Part shown: positions 23,551 to 26,949 of the stretch, piece by piece
Layout of the letters: every line of letters starts with the position of its first letter
Numbering within the stretch: position 1 is the first letter of the stretch
NCBI GenBank assembly: GCA_034428435.1
Contig: DAOUHY010000187.1
Location: 1 to 26,949 of the forward strand
Reading direction: 5' to 3'
From: Bin5 sp034428435
GTDB lineage: Bacteria > Chloroflexota > Anaerolineae > Caldilineales > Caldilineaceae
DNA length: 26,949 nucleotides
Program-made: the position numbers and the translations under genes
Notes under the pieces: model-generated
Database searches by the model: none
Told to the model about the DNA's origin: nothing
The model's input: the letters and a program-made list of their open reading frames with translations, nothing else

Positions 23551-24585
23551 CTAGCTGTTCAGAGTAAGTCTCAGAGCTTCGATAAGCCCTGGCTGGAGAT
23601 CGCTGGCCAGGGTTTCTTCGCGCCGGTTGAGCCCGCTCATGTAGGCCTTGAGCAGGATGTGAAAGTCGAGCAGGGCTGCGTCGAGGTTGAGGGGATGACT
23701 CCGGCTGTCGTCTTCGAGCCAGTCGAAGGCGGCTTCGGTCATGGCGGCCTGGCCAAGGATGTCTTCGTCGGGGTAGTTGTGGGCGCCGCGTTCGTGCTTG
23801 CCGCGGATGGCGGTCTCCCAGCCCCACATGCTCCAGCGGACGTAGCCGTCGGTGCCGTAGACGGTGACTTGCTTGTGCACGTTGACGCGTTCATCGCCCG
23901 CTAACACGTAGGGACCGTTGGTTCCGCAGCGCAGGAGTGTGCTCGCGCCATCGCGGTAGCGAATCGTCGCCAAGGTAGCGTCGGGTGCGTAGTGTTGATT
24001 GCGGCCTTCCTGCAGTCCGTTTGCCCCGGAGATCTGGGCGAAAATGCTGACCGGTTCGCCTTGGGGATGGAAGGCGGCTACCGACTGCAGTGCGTGCGTG
24101 CCCTGATAGGCCATGTTCATGCGAGCGCTGGCGTCGATAAGGCGGACGTCGCCGATGGCGCCGTCAGAGACCAGATCCTGCAGTTGGCTACGGCGGGGGT
24201 GGAAATGGAGCTGGTGGTTGATAGCGACTTTGACTTTGGCGGAATCGGCGAACTTGCGGATCGCCAGGCAGTCTTCCGCCTGAATGGCGAGCGGTTTCTC
24301 GATGATGAGTGCGCCGACGCCGGCAGAGTCGGCGGCTTGCATTACTTCGAGGCGGACATCAGGCGGGGTGTTGACGTGGACGAGGTCGGGTTTTTCGCGT
24401 TCGAACATCTCGCGGTAGTCGGTGTAGCGGGCGTCAACATTCCAGCGCTGGCCGAAGGCGTCGAGGTTGGCGCGGTTGCGGGTGGCGATGCAGGCGAGCT
24501 GGCCGCGGGGGACGTGGGAATAGGCGTCGGCGTGGCCGTTGGCGCGTCCGCCGCTGACGCCGATGATGGCGCATTTGTAGGTCAT
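23551..24585 (-). CDS. Gfo/Idh/MocA-family NAD(P)-dependent oxidoreductase
   Basis: 344 residues. The start at ATG 24585 is chosen because the Rossmann strand MTYKCAIIGVSGGRANGHADAY follows directly and a GGAG lies about ten bases upstream; the longer frame adds 27 residues with no family match. The nucleotide-binding loop is GVSGGR (9-14), and the family's EKP motif (IIEKPLA, E96-K97-P98) contains the conserved Lys near the nicotinamide. NHQLHFHP follows, where the family often places substrate-binding His residues. Members oxidise or reduce sugars, inositols and other polyols, and bilins. The C-terminal alpha/beta substrate domain is present (about 120-340). It is convergent with the dehydrogenase-like gene; no sugar genes are nearby. 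Confidence 0.88.
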   Translation of the reverse strand: MTYKCAIIGVSGGRANGHADAYSHVPRGQLACIATRNRANLDAFGQRWNVDARYTDYREMFEREKPDLVHVNTPPDVRLEVMQAADSAGVGALIIEKPLAIQAEDCLAIRKFADSAKVKVAINHQLHFHPRRSQLQDLVSDGAIGDVRLIDASARMNMAYQGTHALQSVAAFHPQGEPVSIFAQISGANGLQEGRNQHYAPDATLATIRYRDGASTLLRCGTNGPYVLAGDERVNVHKQVTVYGTDGYVRWSMWGWETAIRGKHERGAHNYPDEDILGQAAMTEAAFDWLEDDSRSHPLNLDAALLDFHILLKAYMSGLNRREETLASDLQPGLIEALRLTLNS

Positions 24586-24931
24586 GGTTGAGGTCTCCGC
24601 GCTGGCACGAAAGCAAGTCTCAGCGCTGTAGGTAGGAACACACCCGGTGGGGCACACATGGGCCAATGCCTGTGATTCAAGGCAACGGGGCTAAGTAAAG
24701 CTGTTCACAATTGGATCGAACACCGAGACTGCCCGAGAAGAGTTCCCAAAGGCACGACAAGACGGCGACCTTGTTTCCGGCCAGTATATCTGCGAGAACT
24801 GTTACACTCTCTAGGCCTGAAACGGTTCGCTAACTCTGGTAGAATCTGGAGGTCCTACCGATTCCTATGGGGCGTCAGTCAATTGTGTAGGCATCAAATA
24901 CTTTTACCTGGTTTTCGCGGGAACAGGCAGG
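24586..24931. other. 346-bp gene-free gap between the LRR tail and the oxidoreductase gene
   Basis: No ORF with family features and no clear terminator or promoter. It should contain the promoter of the Gfo/Idh/MocA gene. A TAGAAT at about 24839 on the plus strand resembles a -10 but has no matching -35 and no gene downstream on that strand. Confidence 0.5.
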
Positions 24932-25015
24932 TTACGACACATCAAATGGATGTTCGCCAGTCAATTCTGGGTTGTCATGCAGTTCCACTTCCTCCAAATT
25001 GGGCATTCTGCTCAA
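24932..25015 (-). pseudogene. In-frame LRR tail beyond the amber stop
   Basis: Directly after the TAG that ends the LRR frame, the same frame runs for 27 sense codons to a TAA (24932-24934). They read LSRMPNLEEVELHDN, then PELTGEHPFDVS. The first five residues after the stop complete repeat 10 to its normal 24 positions, and the rest make a further, terminal repeat. In repeat 5 the position of the TAG is Glu (IPSELAGL), so one G-to-T change in a GAG codon would explain it. This is a nonsense mutation, a sequencing error, or a readthrough site. Confidence 0.8.
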
Positions 25016-25876
25016 CTAAGACGGAATCTCTCCAGTCAGTTGATTGTGTGCGATGTCAAGCACTCTGAGATTGGCGAGTTGACAGAGGGCCGTCGGGATA
25101 TCCCCGGTCAACTGGTTGCTGCGGAGAAGAAGCTCTTCCAGCTTGGAGAGACGGCCAAGTTCAGCCGGTATGGCGCCAGTCAGCTTGTTTTCGTCGAGTT
25201 CAAGTACTTCCAGGTTGGCTAATCTACCCAAAGCAGCAGGAATCGAGACCTCCAACTGATTGTTGGGAAGATCCAATACCTCCAGGTTTCCGAGTTGGTG
25301 CAGTTCAGCCGGTATGGCCCCTCTAATTTTTGTACCGGAAATGAAAAGCGTCTCCGAATCGTTAAGGCCGGCCAATTCAGATGGAATTTCGCCGGTCAGA
25401 TCGTTGTTGGAAAGGCCAAGCATTTGCAGTTTTGCCAGTCCGCCAAGCGTCGCAGGAATAGCGCCCGTCAGTTTATTGCCATAAAGCTCCAACTCTTCAA
25501 GTTGCGAAAGCCTGCCCAGTGTCGGGGGGACTGTGCCGGTCAGGTCGTTGAAAGCGAGCCTCAGGCCCTTCAGTTTGGCGAGCCGGCCCAGCGCAGGGGG
25601 TATGACGCCCGTCAGATAGTTGTAGCCGAGGTTTAGCCATTCCAGACTGGTCAGCCTGCCCAGGTCAGCCGGAATCCTACCTGAGAGCTGCCGATTGCCG
25701 AGGCTCACTGCCGTGACGCGGGTCCGCGGCCCGGAAGTGTCGAAAGTTACACCATCCCATTCAGTTTCGGGGACATGCTCATACCAGTTCAGGGTTTCGT
25801 CACCTGCGAGCACGCCCCGGACTTTTAGGAGAATGGCGGCGTCGCCAAATTGTCCGTGGCGGGAAACCTTGCCCAT
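25016..25876 (-). CDS. Plant-type leucine-rich-repeat protein, truncated by an in-frame TAG
   Basis: 286 residues up to the stop. Residues ~11-53 (DAAILLKVRGVLAGD, then NWYEHVPETEWDGVTF) recall the N-terminal cap LRRNT_2 of plant LRR receptors, with its 'W.GV' signature but without the cysteines. From V54 there are nine exact 24-residue repeats of the form LxxLxLxxNxLTG.IPxxLGxL (starts at 54, 78, 102, 126, 150, 174, 198, 222, 246) and 17 residues of a tenth. Such repeats form a curved solenoid for protein binding; no enzymatic domain, signal peptide or membrane segment is visible. ATG 25876 has a GAGGTGAG about nine bases upstream. RecQ lies 115 bp upstream on the same strand. The target is unknown; a role at a host interface is conjecture. 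Confidence 0.85.
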   Translation of the reverse strand: MGKVSRHGQFGDAAILLKVRGVLAGDETLNWYEHVPETEWDGVTFDTSGPRTRVTAVSLGNRQLSGRIPADLGRLTSLEWLNLGYNYLTGVIPPALGRLAKLKGLRLAFNDLTGTVPPTLGRLSQLEELELYGNKLTGAIPATLGGLAKLQMLGLSNNDLTGEIPSELAGLNDSETLFISGTKIRGAIPAELHQLGNLEVLDLPNNQLEVSIPAALGRLANLEVLELDENKLTGAIPAELGRLSKLEELLLRSNQLTGDIPTALCQLANLRVLDIAHNQLTGEIPS

Positions 25877-25901
25877 CGTTCTTTTCTCACCTCATAGTCG
25901 C

Positions 25902-25951
25902 GAGTCGCAGTACTGGTGCAAGGTGACACCCTTCGGCCTGAACTGCGACTC
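25902..25951 (-). promoter_or_regulatory. Inverted repeat in the leader region of the LRR gene
   Basis: The arms gagtcgcagt (25902-25911) and actgcgactc (25942-25951) are exact complements with a 30-nt spacer that itself contains ggtg/cacc. On the minus strand the fold would end 25 bases before ATG 25876, close to the ribosome site, so it could control translation or serve as an operator. Confidence 0.55.
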
Positions 25952-25961
25952 ATTTGGTTCA

Positions 25962-25987
25962 GCGATAGTAACTCCCGCGATAGTAAC
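25962..25987 (-). promoter_or_regulatory. Direct repeat of 11 bp upstream of the LRR gene
   Basis: gcgatagtaac occurs at 25962-25972 and 25977-25987, a 15-bp period. It lies 86-111 bp upstream of the LRR start and just after the RecQ stop (25992), where a regulator-binding site for the LRR promoter would be expected. Chance is possible. Confidence 0.45.
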
Positions 25988-25991
25988 ATAG

Positions 25992-26949
25992 TCAGGAATT
26001 GGGTTCAGATTGCTCCGAACTGTGAACTTGCTGGCCCATGTAGAGCCACACCATTCTGATTTCGTCATAGGAGTATTCGTCGCCCAGGACTTCCTTTGCG
26101 GGCGAGAGATACTCCCCTCCAGTCTCTACCAATGCCGCCCTGATTTTGTCGAACCGTTCCTGGGGAGGCAACAGGGGACCGAGGTCCAGCTTTTCGCCCG
26201 TACGGACCAGTCGATTCAGATGGCTGGCGATCGTACTCTCCGCGAGGCCGCGTTCTCGCGCAACTTCCCTGATGGACAAGCCCTGCTGCAGCAACTGCCT
26301 AGTCTGATCGTAAGTGGAGCCAGGGAGTATGACTCGATCGGATCGGATTCTCTTTCGGGCCGGGATGCCGCGCTCTTCCAGGTTGTGGGCGAGAGCGTGT
26401 TCACGGACGACAGATAAGAATCTGTCGCCAAACTGTTCCAGTTTTGAATCGCTAACTCCTGGAATTCGTGACAAGCTTTCGCTGCTTTGAGGCAGATAGT
26501 ATGCCATCTGCTGCAGCGTAACGTCACCGAAAACGACGTAAGGCGGGACGCCTCTTTCTACTGCCAGCCGGCTTCTCAAATCGCGCAGCGTGTCGAAAAG
26601 CCCCTGGTCATAGTCCAGCGCGGCGCGGCTGGCGCTTGACGCTTTTTCTTCCTCGCGTTTGAGCCTGGTAAGGACCAAGGATTCGCGATTCGTGAGGAAA
26701 TGCATTCCCGATTCAGTTACGCCGAATGTAGCGAATTCCTGACTGTTTTTTGCCAAAAGCCCTTCGCCGATAAGGAGGCCGGCAATCTCTTTGAGTTCGT
26801 TGACGGAGTGCTCTTTTGCAATTCCGTACACGCTGAGCTTTTTGTGGTCCCATTGCCTGATGGTTTTTGTGTTGGCGCCACGCAGGACGCTGATGACATG
26901 GTTCAGGCCGAATCGGCCATTGGTGCGATACACCGCCGACAGGAACTTC
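25992..26949 (-). CDS. recQ: ATP-dependent DNA helicase RecQ, C-terminal part (5' end outside window)
   Basis: The frame is open through the window end; the last visible upstream residues read KFLSAVYRTNGRFGLNHVI, which is the RecQ 'kfLsav.R..grFG..hv..vLrG' winged-helix (RQC) domain, so the gene begins outside. Visible parts in order are RQC to about residue 90, an HRDC domain (LFDTLRDLRSRLAVERGVPPY and then AYYLPQSSESLSRIPGV), and a C-terminal helix-turn-helix region (LLQQGLSIREVARERGLAESTI) typical of the extended bacterial RecQ tail. RecQ is a 3'-5' helicase acting in recombination and repair. The helicase core with its Walker motifs is not in view. A GTG at 26933 in the frame is internal, not a start. 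Stop is at 25992; the LRR gene follows in the same direction. Confidence 0.92.
   Translation of the reverse strand, partial: KFLSAVYRTNGRFGLNHVISVLRGANTKTIRQWDHKKLSVYGIAKEHSVNELKEIAGLLIGEGLLAKNSQEFATFGVTESGMHFLTNRESLVLTRLKREEEKASSASRAALDYDQGLFDTLRDLRSRLAVERGVPPYVVFGDVTLQQMAYYLPQSSESLSRIPGVSDSKLEQFGDRFLSVVREHALAHNLEERGIPARKRIRSDRVILPGSTYDQTRQLLQQGLSIREVARERGLAESTIASHLNRLVRTGEKLDLGPLLPPQERFDKIRAALVETGGEYLSPAKEVLGDEYSYDEIRMVWLYMGQQVHSSEQSEPNS

Overview
The window looks like a piece of a GC-rich bacterial chromosome (roughly 60% GC by eye) with compact genes and long co-directional runs. The gene content is typical of the amino-compound and organosulfur catabolic islands of Chloroflexota such as Caldilineaceae or SAR202-like lineages, often host-associated: NicX/M29-like enzymes beside an oligopeptide ABC transporter, M20 and M14-type hydrolases, an Asp/Glu-racemase-family protein, a sulfatase, and short palindromic repeats. 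That placement is inference; no rRNA, tRNA or marker gene here fixes it. No tRNA, CRISPR array, transposase or prophage gene was found.

Layout. (1) 1-1582, plus strand: two tandem proteins of the methylthioadenosine/purine nucleoside phosphorylase superfamily, the first cut by the window edge. (2) 1638-2321, minus: a lipoprotein with a ricin-B-like beta-trefoil. (3) 2322-2722: intergenic region with two tandem 154-bp repeat units and three copies of a short palindrome. (4) 2723-4090, plus: a type I sulfatase, convergent with and overlapping by 4 bp (5) an MFS drug-efflux-type transporter (4087-5514, minus). (6) 5613-12162, minus: M20 peptidase, Asp/Glu/hydantoin-racemase-family protein, a second MFS transporter, an M14/aspartoacylase-like zinc deacylase, and an ANKH-like MOP-superfamily membrane protein. 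(7) 12442-21840, minus: the core operon. In transcription order it holds three NicX-like (M29-fold) paralogs, OppB, OppC, OppD, OppF and a solute-binding lipoprotein. The last NicX-like gene and oppB share a TAATG stop/start. (8) 22474-24585: a D-2-hydroxyacid dehydrogenase-like gene (plus) convergent with a Gfo/Idh/MocA oxidoreductase (minus). (9) 24932-25876, minus: a plant-style leucine-rich-repeat protein whose frame is broken by a single TAG in repeat 10. (10) 25992 to the window end, minus: the C-terminal part of RecQ helicase (RQC, HRDC, HTH).

How the genes may work together. The minus-strand block can be read as import of a small peptide-like or N-containing compound by the Opp-type ABC system, followed by attack by NicX-like metalloenzymes and then amide/peptide hydrolysis (M20, M14) and stereochemical or cis-trans isomerisation (racemase-family protein). 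The order resembles, but does not prove, a nicotinate/2,5-dihydroxypyridine-type route (NicX dioxygenase; NicE isomerase belongs to the Asp/Glu racemase superfamily). Two of the three NicX-like proteins keep the His / His-x-Asp metal residues of NicX. The middle one has lost the Asp and a conserved active-site His.

Most notable items: the NicX-like triad coupled to the ABC transporter, the degenerate middle paralog, the LRR gene with an in-frame amber stop and an intact repeat tail beyond it, and the structured upstream region of that LRR gene.
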